A stretch of DNA of 16,900 nt, from the NCBI GenBank assembly GCA_011372105.1, contig DRTT01000175.1, positions 1 through 16,900 on the forward strand, given 5' to 3'. The stretch is from Candidatus Aerophobota bacterium (GTDB lineage Bacteria > Aerophobota > Aerophobia > Aerophobales > B3-G15). This document shows positions 1 through 7,235 of the stretch, in pieces. The translations under genes were made by a program, and so were the position numbers. Within the stretch, counting starts at the first letter, position 1; the number at the start of each line of letters is the position of its first letter. A model generated the notes under the pieces. The model was not told the DNA's origin. It was given only the letters and a program-made list of their open reading frames with translations, and ran no database searches.

Positions 1-486
1 AACTGCAAGACTCATAAAGAAGTAAGTTGTAAACCTGAAAAAGGACTTTAAAAAAATTGGGGAAAAAAGCAGGTAGAAAAAAGAGGATACTATTCCCCCG
101 TACTCTAAAAATGTTTTAAACTTACCTGCAAAAGTTGGAACAATCAAAACTCCTCTGTAAGCTGCTTCAGCTCTTAAAGCCATCACCAGAAAGTCCCTTG
201 CCATAAGTATTATTATCATCCAGAAAGGAATAATTTTGAAGTGTATAAAGCAAATAAATGCAGAATAAACAAGAATCTTATCAGCCACCGGATCCATTAT
301 CTTTCCAAGAGAGGTTATCTGACTTTTCCTTCTTGCTATATATCCGTCCATCCAATCAGAAAAAGAGGCTATCAGAAAAATAAGAAAAGATAGCGCCACT
401 CCCACCTTACCCCAAAAAAATAAAAACAGAATAAAAAAAGGTATCAAGATAATCCTGAAAAAGGTAATCTTATTGGCCAGATTCAT
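1..486 (-). CDS. pgsA: CDP-diacylglycerol-glycerol-3-phosphate 3-phosphatidyltransferase (partial, C-terminus cut)
   Basis: Membrane enzyme that joins CDP-diacylglycerol and glycerol-3-phosphate into phosphatidylglycerol phosphate, the first committed step to phosphatidylglycerol and cardiolipin. The 162 visible residues carry the complete CDP-alcohol phosphotransferase signature: D44, D47-G48, A51-R52, G61, D65 and D69 with exact family spacing. Hydrophobic segments lie around residues 10-25, 28-43 and 70-100. The reading frame is open to base 1; compared with typical members of about 180 residues, only a short C-terminal piece is missing. The ATG at 486 lies inside the 3' end of ftsK (about 17 bases of overlap), with an AGAGG-like ribosome binding site just upstream, so the two genes are probably translationally coupled. 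The specific head-group assignment rests on overall similarity and the ftsK neighbour. Another CDP-alcohol transferase is possible but less likely. Confidence 0.87.
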   Translation of the reverse strand, partial: MNLANKITFFRIILIPFFILFLFFWGKVGVALSFLIFLIASFSDWMDGYIARRKSQITSLGKIMDPVADKILVYSAFICFIHFKIIPFWMIIILMARDFLVMALRAEAAYRGVLIVPTFAGKFKTFLEYGGIVSSFFYLLFSPIFLKSFFRFTTYFFMSLAV

Positions 487-2512
487 TATCCTCTCTCTTT
501 TTTTCAATAATTCCCTTTTCAACAATTATCTCTCTTGGTTTGCTTCCTCTAGCAGGACCTACAATTCCCTCTTTCTCAAGCTGTTCCATAATTCTTGCAG
601 CCCTGTTGTAACCAATAGCAAGTCTTCTCTGTAGATATGAGGTGGAGGCTCTACCTGTTGCAAGAACAAGTCTTTTTGCCTCCTCAAAAAGCTCATCCTG
701 TTGCCCCTCTTCACCACCTCTCTCTTCCTCTTCAACCTCTCTTATTATATCTTTATACACAGGTCTTTTCTGTTCTCTTATAAAGGCTACAACTCTTTTT
801 ACCTCCGCAGGAGAGATGTAACTTCCCTGGATTCTAAAAGGTTTCGAAGCTTCAACCGGAGAAAAAAGCATATCACCATTTCCAACAAGTTTTTCTGCTC
901 CTACAGTGTCAAGAATAGTCCTGGAGTCAACCTGTGAGGCAACAGCAAAAGATATTCGGGAGGGAAAATTGGCTTTAATTAAACCTGTAATAACATCAAC
1001 TGAGGGTCTCTGAGTGGCAACGACAAGATGAATTCCAGTAGCTCTTCCAAGCTGAGCAATACGACAGAGGGTTTTCTCAAGCTTTGCGCCAGCAAGCATC
1101 ATAAGATCAGCAAGTTCATCAATAACCACTATAAGAAAGGGCATGATTTCATCTCCTTTTCTTGTCTGATTAAACCCGGCAATATTTCTCACTCCTTCTT
1201 TATTAAACTCCTCGTAACGTTGCATCATCTCCTGAACTACCCAGTCCAAGGCCTTCGTAGCTGTTTTGAAGTCTTTTACAGGAGGAAATATCAGGTGAGG
1301 AATTTCTGCATAATCCACAAGTTCAACTGTCTTGGGGTCAATAAGTAGAAATTTTACCTCTTCAGGTGTCGCCCTGTAAAGCAAACTCACCAAAATTGAA
1401 TTTATACACACACTCTTCCCAGAACCTGTTGACCCTCCTATTAAAAGGTGAGGCAAAGTTTCAAGGTTTACCCATACAGTTTCACCAGCAACATTTTTCC
1501 CAAGAGGAAAGAAAAGTTTTCCTTTCTTTTCCTCAAATTCCTTCTCTTCTAAAAGCTCACGCAAATAAACAAACCTCACCTTTTTTTTGGGAACTTCAAT
1601 CCCCACAAGAGGTTTTCCACTTACAGGCACCTCTATCCTCACATTAGGAACAGCAAGGGAAAGTGCGAGGTCACTCGATAAATTCATCAATCTGCTGACT
1701 CTTATACCCGGGGCAAGTCTTACCTCATACCTTATAATAGCAGGCCCGTCTTTTATTTCCTCTATCTCTACATTCACCCCAAAATCTTTGAGAGTTTGCT
1801 GAAGTTTTTTACCTGCTTCAACTACCTCACTTGAGGAAACAGAACTTTTCTTCGGTAAGTCAAGTAAATCAATTGGAGGGAATCTATACCCGGGAGAGGA
1901 AGACTTTCTAAACTCCCCTCTTTTTCTATTTTTATTCTTTTTATCTGACTGTTGCTCAAAGATTTGCCTCTTGGCTGCAGAAATTTTTGAAGAAGACAAT
2001 ATTCTCTTTTTGATTTCCCTTTTTCTTTTAATCACGGAAAAATCTATATTTAAAAGAAAAAAACAAGCTAACAATCCGCATATTATAATAACTCCTCCCA
2101 CTTTTCCAAAATATAACTCAAAAAGTCTGGAAAAGACAAAACCCACCATTCCTCCTCCATGTAAAGCAAAGTCAATATCAAGCCCGAGAAAATACAAGAG
2201 GCTACAAAGAGCTATAAAACCAAAAATTAAACTCACACCACTCAGCAAAATACCCCCTGTGTATTCCTTTTTTATTTTTTTCACTCCCAACCAAATTAAA
2301 GCTACCGGTAAAAGAAAAGCTACTATTCCCAACCCCAAGAAAAGGTAGGTTGCAACAAAGATACCAATCTTCCCCACATAATTTCCTGGAGAAATTTCGG
2401 GAGGAAAAGTAAAAAAAGAAGACTTTGCAGGACTGTAATAAACAAGACTTACCAAAATAAAAAGACCACTTAAAATTAAAAATAAGGCTTCTATAAAATC
2501 TCTTCTTTTCAT
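470..2512 (-). CDS. ftsK: DNA translocase FtsK/SpoIIIE
   Basis: ATP-driven double-stranded DNA pump at the division septum that clears chromosome termini and helps dimer resolution. The 680-residue protein has the standard layout. Several N-terminal membrane segments lie within residues 6-160, followed by a basic linker (about 160-205) and an alpha/beta motor from about 220 to 595. The Walker A loop GSTGSGKS is at 360-367 and the Walker B LIVVIDELADL at about 460-470. QLGRATGIHLVVATQRP follows at about 487. The C-terminal gamma winged helix (about 605-665, with TSYLQRRLAIGYNRAARIME) is the part that reads polar KOPS-type DNA sequences in known homologues. The linker is short, as in SpoIIIE/SftA-sized proteins, unlike the long E. 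coli FtsK. The gene starts 19 bases after dut and overlaps pgsA, so it is mid-operon. Confidence 0.95.
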   Translation of the reverse strand: MKRRDFIEALFLILSGLFILVSLVYYSPAKSSFFTFPPEISPGNYVGKIGIFVATYLFLGLGIVAFLLPVALIWLGVKKIKKEYTGGILLSGVSLIFGFIALCSLLYFLGLDIDFALHGGGMVGFVFSRLFELYFGKVGGVIIICGLLACFFLLNIDFSVIKRKREIKKRILSSSKISAAKRQIFEQQSDKKNKNRKRGEFRKSSSPGYRFPPIDLLDLPKKSSVSSSEVVEAGKKLQQTLKDFGVNVEIEEIKDGPAIIRYEVRLAPGIRVSRLMNLSSDLALSLAVPNVRIEVPVSGKPLVGIEVPKKKVRFVYLRELLEEKEFEEKKGKLFFPLGKNVAGETVWVNLETLPHLLIGGSTGSGKSVCINSILVSLLYRATPEEVKFLLIDPKTVELVDYAEIPHLIFPPVKDFKTATKALDWVVQEMMQRYEEFNKEGVRNIAGFNQTRKGDEIMPFLIVVIDELADLMMLAGAKLEKTLCRIAQLGRATGIHLVVATQRPSVDVITGLIKANFPSRISFAVASQVDSRTILDTVGAEKLVGNGDMLFSPVEASKPFRIQGSYISPAEVKRVVAFIREQKRPVYKDIIREVEEEERGGEEGQQDELFEEAKRLVLATGRASTSYLQRRLAIGYNRAARIMEQLEKEGIVGPARGSKPREIIVEKGIIEKKREDNESGQ

Positions 2513-2531
2513 TTAAATAAAACCTTAAAAA

Positions 2532-2969
2532 TTACTTTCCCGTGTGACCAAATCCTCCTTCACCTCTGAAAGTGGAGCTAAGAGAGTTAACGCATATAAG
2601 TTTTGCTCGAACAACTGGTGATACTACTGCCTGAGCAATTCTGTCACCTTTTTTTATCTTAAAGGGCTCCTTTCCAAAATTGATAAGACATACCTTTACT
2701 TCTCCTCTATAATCATTATCAATAGTTCCCGGAGAATTAGGAATTCCAATACCCTTAACAGCAAAACCACTGCGAGGTCTTATTTGAAGTTCATACCCCC
2801 TGGGAACTTCTACTTTTATCCCCGTAGACACAAGTTTTATCTCCCCTGGGTGGAGAATAACCTCTTCTGCTGCATGAAGGTCCATCCCCACTGCTCCCTC
2901 TGTCACATAGGAGGGGAGAGGAATATCTTCTCTGAGTTTTACTACTTTTAATTCTACCTCATTTTCCAT
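2532..2969 (-). CDS. dut: Deoxyuridine 5'-triphosphate nucleotidohydrolase (dUTPase)
   Basis: Cytosolic enzyme that hydrolyses dUTP to dUMP and pyrophosphate, keeping uracil out of DNA and feeding thymidylate synthesis. All five motifs of the trimeric dUTPase family are present in order in 145 residues. They are AVGMDLHAAE (27-35), RPRSG (64-68), GTIDNDYRGEV (81-91, with D84 as the expected catalytic aspartate), GDRIAQAVV (108-116) and the glycine-rich arm RGEGGFGHTG near the C-terminus. Length is normal for the family. The arm has His where many members have Ser (GGFGSTG); this is a tolerated variation. An AGAGG ribosome binding site precedes the ATG. The gene is 15 bases after the M20 gene and 19 before ftsK, so it is co-transcribed with both. 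A dCTP deaminase is excluded by the motif set. Confidence 0.96.
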   Translation of the reverse strand: MENEVELKVVKLREDIPLPSYVTEGAVGMDLHAAEEVILHPGEIKLVSTGIKVEVPRGYELQIRPRSGFAVKGIGIPNSPGTIDNDYRGEVKVCLINFGKEPFKIKKGDRIAQAVVSPVVRAKLICVNSLSSTFRGEGGFGHTGK

Positions 2970-2984
2970 TTTTACTTGCCTCTA

Positions 2985-4127
2985 TCAGGGCTTCAAAAGC
3001 TTTGTTACTACTGTAGCCCATAGTTTTGCACATGTTACAAGGTTATCTATTTCAACATATTCGTTAGCCTTGTGAGCAACAGGTTCTATAGATGGAGAAT
3101 GAACCACCGCAGGAATTTTTCTAAAATAAAGATTTTTAGCAAGAGTTATGCCACCCATTGTGCCAACTTTAAGAGGAATTCCCAGCTCCCCGGCTACTTC
3201 TTTAAAAACTTTTACAAGAGGATGTTCTATGTCAAGAAGGTGCGGTTTTGAGGAGAACCCTTTTTTCTCAATTCTTATATCCTGCCCAAATTCTGATAAT
3301 GATTTTCGGAATTGGGATATTATTTCCTCTTCCTCCATTCCCAGAGGATATCTTATATCAAAAGTTGCCTCACATCTGTCAGCAACAATATTGGGAGCCT
3401 CTCCTCCTTTTATTTGGCCAAGATTTATTGTAGGAGGATCAAATAAAGGGTGATAATTTCCCTTTATTTTGAAATCTTTTAAAAGATTGAGGCAGTTTAC
3501 CATTTTATATATAGCATTTTCTCCTTCTTGAGGACAGGAAGCATGAGCTGATTTTCCTTTTGCAATAAAAGAAAGTTCCAATCTCCCTTTCTCCCCAACA
3601 ATTATTTGATCCAATTTTCCTCCATCAGGAATTATGCAAAAATCGCAATGAAAGCCCTTCTCAAGAAGATATTGCATTCCATAAAAAGAACCTCTTTCCT
3701 CATCAGCCACTGCACCTAAAACTATAGTTCCCTTAAAGGGAACATTATTTGTAAGGAGGGCTTTTATTCCTGCCCAGCTTGCAGCAAAGGGTCCCTTGTT
3801 GTCAACAGCTCCCCTCCCGTAAATTTTTCCATCTTTAACCTGAGGAGAAAACGGGTCAATATCCCAACCTTTACCTGGAGGAACAACATCCATGTGGGAG
3901 ATTATAGCAATAACAGGCTCTTTTTCTCCTATATACCCTAAAACATTACATCTTCCCGGAGCAGGCTCATATATTTCCACCTTTGCTCCCAGTTTTCCAA
4001 GATACTCTACCAGAATATCCTTAACAAGACACTCATTTCCAGGGGGATTTGTTGTATCTTTTTCAATAAGTTTTAAAGCAAGGTCAATCATCTCGTCTTT
4101 GTTTATATCCGGCAAGGAATATCCCAT
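2985..4127 (-). CDS. M20 family metallopeptidase/deacylase (ArgE/DapE-like)
   Basis: Zinc-dependent amidohydrolase of the M20 family, which cleaves N-acyl amino acids or small peptides. Expected metal ligands are visible in the 380-residue product: H78 in SHMD, D109 in VDNKGP, E144 in DEERGS, D168 in PDGG and H352 near the C-terminus. D80 and E143 are the likely catalytic acids. The dimerisation (lid) domain lies at about 175-290. I chose the ATG at 4127 because AGGAGG lies 9 bases upstream and a good promoter (4156-4183) lies just before it. A longer frame up to 4244 would start upstream of that promoter and adds 39 residues unlike the family. Substrate cannot be read from sequence: acetylornithine, succinyl-diaminopimelate and dipeptides are all possible, and no biosynthetic neighbours help. 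It leads the dut-ftsK-pgsA operon. Confidence 0.85.
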   Translation of the reverse strand: MGYSLPDINKDEMIDLALKLIEKDTTNPPGNECLVKDILVEYLGKLGAKVEIYEPAPGRCNVLGYIGEKEPVIAIISHMDVVPPGKGWDIDPFSPQVKDGKIYGRGAVDNKGPFAASWAGIKALLTNNVPFKGTIVLGAVADEERGSFYGMQYLLEKGFHCDFCIIPDGGKLDQIIVGEKGRLELSFIAKGKSAHASCPQEGENAIYKMVNCLNLLKDFKIKGNYHPLFDPPTINLGQIKGGEAPNIVADRCEATFDIRYPLGMEEEEIISQFRKSLSEFGQDIRIEKKGFSSKPHLLDIEHPLVKVFKEVAGELGIPLKVGTMGGITLAKNLYFRKIPAVVHSPSIEPVAHKANEYVEIDNLVTCAKLWATVVTKLLKP

Positions 4128-4155
4128 AATATTACCTCCTGTATTCTCAGAGGGA

Positions 4156-4183
4156 ATTTTATCACATAGAGATAGAGTGTCAA
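4156..4183 (-). promoter_or_regulatory. Sigma-70 type promoter for M20-dut-ftsK-pgsA
   Basis: On the minus strand a perfect -35 TTGACA (4183-4178) is separated by 16 bases from TAAAAT (4161-4156). Transcription would begin near 4149, leaving a leader of about 22 bases that holds the AGGAGG of the M20 gene. This placement supports the short M20 start. Confidence 0.75.
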
Positions 4184-4309
4184 ATTTAACCAAAATTAAC
4201 AGAAGTACATTTCTACCGGAGAGAATGGAAAATAAAGAGGGCAACCATACTCTAAGTAACAGATTGTAAACAGATAAAAACTGAACATGAAGGATAAGTT
4301 TACTTAAAC

Positions 4310-4780
4310 TCAGGCTTTTTTTCTTTTTAACCTTTCCTCACGGCGAAATTTAGCCTCTTCATATTTTCTTTTCTCTTCATCTGTCTGGGGAACAAGCTGG
4401 GGGACAGGAGTAGGGCATCCTTTTTCATCAAGAGCTACCATGGTAAGATAAGCTGTAGCTACAGGTAGAGTTTCTCCAGTTTTTATCTTCTCTGTTTCAA
4501 CATGCACCTCAACTTCCATACTTGTTCTTCCCACATAAGTAAGTTTTGCCTCAAGAGTAACCACATCGCCAATATGAACAGGATTTTTAAAATCCAGCGA
4601 ATCTATGGAAGCTGTAACTACGTTACATCTTGCGTGACGAGAAGCGGCAACATAGGCAACCTCATCTACAAGTTTCATTATTACCCCCCCATGCACATTA
4701 CCGTAGTGGTTTGCGTGGTGAGGCATCATCACCTGAGATAAAATAGCAAAGGATTCGGCTGGTGTCTTCTTTTTGTTCAT
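4310..4780 (-). CDS. Acyl-CoA thioesterase, hotdog fold (YciA/BFIT-like)
   Basis: Hydrolyses acyl-CoA thioesters to free acid and CoA. The 156-residue protein is a single hotdog domain. Its signature runs N24-x2-G27-x2-H30-G31-G32 and on to D39, matching the N-x2-G-x2-(F/H)-GG-x6-D pattern of the YciA and brown-fat thioesterase group. Conserved later blocks include SIDSLDFKNPVHIGDVV and AYLTMVALDEKG. Residues 134-156 are a highly charged, probably helical tail. The frame continues upstream to 4846, but those residues read WEQEVVGSNPTAPT, which is translated tRNA sequence, so the ATG at 4780 is the real start. It has only a poor ribosome binding site: an AGGA overlapping the tRNA CCA end, 14 bases away. 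It lies just downstream of tRNA-Pro and no separate promoter is visible. Substrate chain length is unknown. Confidence 0.88.
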   Translation of the reverse strand: MNKKKTPAESFAILSQVMMPHHANHYGNVHGGVIMKLVDEVAYVAASRHARCNVVTASIDSLDFKNPVHIGDVVTLEAKLTYVGRTSMEVEVHVETEKIKTGETLPVATAYLTMVALDEKGCPTPVPQLVPQTDEEKRKYEEAKFRREERLKRKKA

Positions 4781-4797
4781 GACAGAAATTTCGTTCC

Positions 4798-4875
4798 TGG
4801 TCGGGGCGGTCGGATTCGAACCGACGACCTCTTGCTCCCAAAGCAAGCGCGCTAACCAAACTGCGCCACGCCCCG
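4798..4875 (-). tRNA. tRNA-Pro (anticodon UGG), CCA encoded
   Basis: The minus strand folds into a full cloverleaf. The acceptor CGGGGCG pairs with CGCCCCG in seven pairs with the C1-G72 pair typical of bacterial tRNA-Pro. There is a D arm GCGC/GCGC, an anticodon stem CTTGC/GCAAG, and a T arm GTCGG-TTCGAAT-CCGAC. The seven-base anticodon loop TTTGGGA places TGG at positions 34-36, with G37 as expected for proline tRNAs. The discriminator A (4801) is followed by a genomically encoded CCA (4800-4798). The thioesterase ATG lies only 17 bases after the CCA. Confidence 0.97.
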
Positions 4876-4893
4876 CCTTTTAAGACTTTTAAA

Positions 4894-4921
4894 ATTATAA
4901 ACTCAGCCACTTTTAAGTCAA
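4894..4921 (-). promoter_or_regulatory. Promoter for tRNA-Pro
   Basis: Minus strand TTGACT (4921-4916), 16-base spacer, TATAAT (4899-4894). The predicted start lies a dozen or so bases before the mature tRNA 5' end at 4875. It probably also drives the thioesterase gene by read-through. Confidence 0.75.
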
Positions 4922-4930
4922 GCAGGAAAA

Positions 4931-4959
4931 TTGACTGTAATTTAGTATTTTCTTATAAT
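4931..4959 (+). promoter_or_regulatory. Promoter for the gpgS operon
   Basis: Plus strand TTGACT (4931-4936), 17-base spacer and a perfect TATAAT (4954-4959). The expected start near 4966 leaves a very short leader containing the AAAAGGAGGTG ribosome binding site. It is back to back with the tRNA-Pro promoter; the two -35 boxes are about ten bases apart. Confidence 0.8.
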
Positions 4960-4985
4960 ATCCTAAAAAAGGAGGTGTGGCATAT

Positions 4986-5990
4986 TTGAGTTGGCAGGAT
5001 AATTTGGACCGCTGGATTAAAACAAATACTTTTCACCACAGCCGTTTCTCCGACATAAAGAGACTTGTAGAGTTAAAGAGAAAAAAGGGGTTGAAAATAA
5101 GTCTTGCTTTCCCCACCTTAAATGAGGAAAGAACTATAGGAGAGGAAGTTCGGGTTATGAAGGAGGAACTCCAGGTAAAATATCCCCTTTTGGATGAGAT
5201 AGCAGTTATAGATAGCGGGTCTACAGACAATACTCTTAAGGTTGCAGAGGAGGCAGGAGCAAAAGTTTACCTTTCCTCAGAATGTCTTCCTCAATATGGA
5301 CATATAAGAGGAAAAGGAGAAAATCTGTGGAAGAGTCTTTATCTTCTGGAGGGAGATATAATTTTGTGGTTAGATGCAGATATTAAAAATATCCACCCAA
5401 AGTTTGCCTATGGAATTTTAGGACCCTTGCTTGAGTTTGACGATATTTATTACGTAAAGGGGTTTTATGAACGTCCTATAAGAGTTGGAAGTAGAATCAG
5501 ACGTTCAGGAGGAGGAAGAGTCACCGAGATACTTGTTCGTCCCCTTCTTTCAAACTTTTATCCCGAGCTTTCCGGGTTTCTTCAACCCCTTTCCGGAGAA
5601 TATGCGGGAAGAAGAGAGATTCTGGAGAAACTTCCTTTTAGAGTGGGGTATGGCGTAGAAGTGGGTCTTTTAATTGACATATATGAGGAATGTGGACTTT
5701 TCTCTCTTGCTCAGGTAGACCTTGATAGAAGAATTCACAGAAATCGTAGCCTTGACGATCTGAGTAGAATGTCTTTTGCTATTTTGCATACTTTTTTCAC
5801 TAAATTACAACAGCAGGGGATAATCTCAATAAACAAGAAAATTGAAAATTACTTTTATCTTGTAAAGGCAAAGGGAGAGGATATTTTTCTTTTTAAGGAA
5901 AAATTCACTCTTACAGAAAGAAAACCTATGATAAAGATAAAAGAATACAGAGAAAAAAGGGGTCTTTCTCCTCAAGTAATCTCAGAATAG
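4986..5990 (+). CDS. gpgS: Glucosyl-3-phosphoglycerate synthase (GT81 family)
   Basis: Transfers glucose from a nucleotide sugar to 3-phosphoglycerate, giving glucosyl-3-phosphoglycerate, the first step to the compatible solute glucosylglycerate and its derivatives. Starting at the TTG the product is 334 residues. Family marks include FPTLNEERTIGEEV (about 42-55), VIDSGSTDNT (about 74-83) and the metal-binding D130-A-D132. Further marks are SGGGRVTE at about 174-181, LQPLSGEYAGRRE (about 199-211), YGVEVGLLID and the IHRNR block with H251. These follow the order in characterised actinobacterial GpgS. I favour TTG at 4986 because GGAGG (4971-4975) is 10 bases before it, whereas the upstream in-frame GTG at 4977 is only one base from that site. 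No phosphatase (GpgP) gene is visible nearby. Dolichol-phosphate-type GT2 enzymes are a weaker alternative. Confidence 0.87.
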   Translation: MSWQDNLDRWIKTNTFHHSRFSDIKRLVELKRKKGLKISLAFPTLNEERTIGEEVRVMKEELQVKYPLLDEIAVIDSGSTDNTLKVAEEAGAKVYLSSECLPQYGHIRGKGENLWKSLYLLEGDIILWLDADIKNIHPKFAYGILGPLLEFDDIYYVKGFYERPIRVGSRIRRSGGGRVTEILVRPLLSNFYPELSGFLQPLSGEYAGRREILEKLPFRVGYGVEVGLLIDIYEECGLFSLAQVDLDRRIHRNRSLDDLSRMSFAILHTFFTKLQQQGIISINKKIENYFYLVKAKGEDIFLFKEKFTLTERKPMIKIKEYREKRGLSPQVISE

Positions 5991-5995
5991 AAAAA

Positions 5996-7234
5996 ATGCA
6001 GAAAAGGAAAGTAGCTATAGTTCACTACACCTGCCCCCCCGTGATAGGTGGAGTGGAAACAGTAATCCAGGAACAAGCCAGAATTTTTGTCAAAAACGGG
6101 CATAAGGTAAAAATAATTGCAGGAGAGGGAGAAAAGAAAGATAATATTGAATTCGGATTTATTCCTGAGATAAGATCTCTCTCAGTGGTTGATAAAGACC
6201 TTGACAAAAAATTAAAGAAGGGCGAAATCCCGGAAAGGTTTGATGAATTAAGAAAAAAAATTTATGTTGAAATAAAAAAGGAATTACAGGATGTAGATGT
6301 GTGCATAATTCATAATGTTATGACTATGCACTTTAATCTACCCTTTACCTGTGCCCTGAAGGAGTTGACAGAAAAACTTTCACCTGGGGTTAGATTTTAT
6401 ATATGGTGCCACGACCTTGCACTTTTTAATCCAGCGTATCAACAACACATACCTGATGTGAATAAGTATCCGTGGAATGTTTTATCTTCTTTTATCCGGA
6501 ATGCAACCTATATAGCTATATCTGGCTTAAGACAAAGACAAATTGCTAAATTTTTTGGTGTCGAACCAAAACTTATAAAGGTAATCCCCGTGGGCATAAA
6601 TTTAAAATCTTTTCTTGGGATCTCTGACCCAGTCTGGAACTTTGCTCTGGATAAAGATATCCTGGAAGCTGATATTGTGATGTTCTTTCCTTCAAGAATG
6701 CTTAAAAGAAAAAACTATGAACTCGGGATAAGAATTGTGAGTGAGATTAAAAAAGGAGGAAAAAGGTGTAAATTTATAATTACCGCTCCCCCTGATCCTC
6801 ACAATTTATCAACAGTAGAGTACTTTGACTATTTACACAAACTCTGTAAAAAGTTTGACGTAGAGGATGAAGTGATTTTTTTATCTGACTGGAAAGAAAT
6901 TTATGGATTAAAACTGGATTATAAAGAAGTGAGGGATTTTTACTCTCTATGCGATGCTCTTTTTGTCACTTCTAAGGAGGAAGGTTTTTGCATACCCCTT
7001 CTTGAAGCAGGAGCAAAAAATGTCCCTATAATATGCACTGACATAGAACCTCTTCCTGAGGTGGTGGATGACAATGCACTGAAAATAAATCCCGACGAAG
7101 AACCATCCAGGATAGCTGTGCGTATCATAAATTATCTCAACAATCTGCCCACTTTTCTCATGCATAAAAAAGTGCTTGCTAAATATTCCTGGGAAGCAAT
7201 ATATAAAAACTACCTGAAAGATCTGGTAAACTAA
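5996..7234 (+). CDS. GT4 family glycosyltransferase
   Basis: A 412-residue retaining glycosyltransferase with two Rossmann-like halves (GT-B fold). The N-terminus has the GT4 acceptor-side loop CPPVIGGVETVIQEQA (13-28). The C-terminal half has the nucleotide-sugar site, including FFPSRMLKRKNYELGI (about 230-245) and the EX7E motif E329-GFCIPLL-E337. There is no signal peptide or membrane segment, so it acts in the cytosol. It starts 5 bases after gpgS without a clear ribosome binding site and ends one base before the DUF763 gene, so it is translationally coupled. By context it may add a second sugar to glucosyl-3-phosphoglycerate or glucosylglycerate, as MggA does in Petrotoga. That is inference; donor and acceptor cannot be read from sequence. 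Trehalose synthase-like or sucrose-phosphate synthase-like enzymes are alternatives. Confidence 0.83.
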   Translation: MQKRKVAIVHYTCPPVIGGVETVIQEQARIFVKNGHKVKIIAGEGEKKDNIEFGFIPEIRSLSVVDKDLDKKLKKGEIPERFDELRKKIYVEIKKELQDVDVCIIHNVMTMHFNLPFTCALKELTEKLSPGVRFYIWCHDLALFNPAYQQHIPDVNKYPWNVLSSFIRNATYIAISGLRQRQIAKFFGVEPKLIKVIPVGINLKSFLGISDPVWNFALDKDILEADIVMFFPSRMLKRKNYELGIRIVSEIKKGGKRCKFIITAPPDPHNLSTVEYFDYLHKLCKKFDVEDEVIFLSDWKEIYGLKLDYKEVRDFYSLCDALFVTSKEEGFCIPLLEAGAKNVPIICTDIEPLPEVVDDNALKINPDEEPSRIAVRIINYLNNLPTFLMHKKVLAKYSWEAIYKNYLKDLVN

Positions 7235-7235
7235 G

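Noticed and set aside
1971..2348. Plus-strand 125-residue frame opposite ftsK
   Set aside because: Antisense shadow of the ftsK membrane and linker region; no recognisable domain.
4128..4244. Longer M20 start giving 419 residues
   Set aside because: The extension begins upstream of a strong promoter and lacks a ribosome binding site; ATG 4127 has AGGAGG at the right distance.
4290..4320. Possible terminator after the thioesterase (AGTTTA/TAAACT arms)
   Set aside because: The arms are short and AT-only with a two-base loop, so a stable hairpin is unlikely despite nearby T runs.
4781..4846. N-terminal extension of the thioesterase frame to 4846
   Set aside because: The added residues are the translation of tRNA-Pro (WEQEVVGSNPTAPT is a typical translated-tRNA string), so this is not coding.
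4698..4910. Minus-strand 70-residue frame across tRNA-Pro
   Set aside because: It reads the tRNA in another frame and continues into the thioesterase gene; no ribosome binding site or family match.
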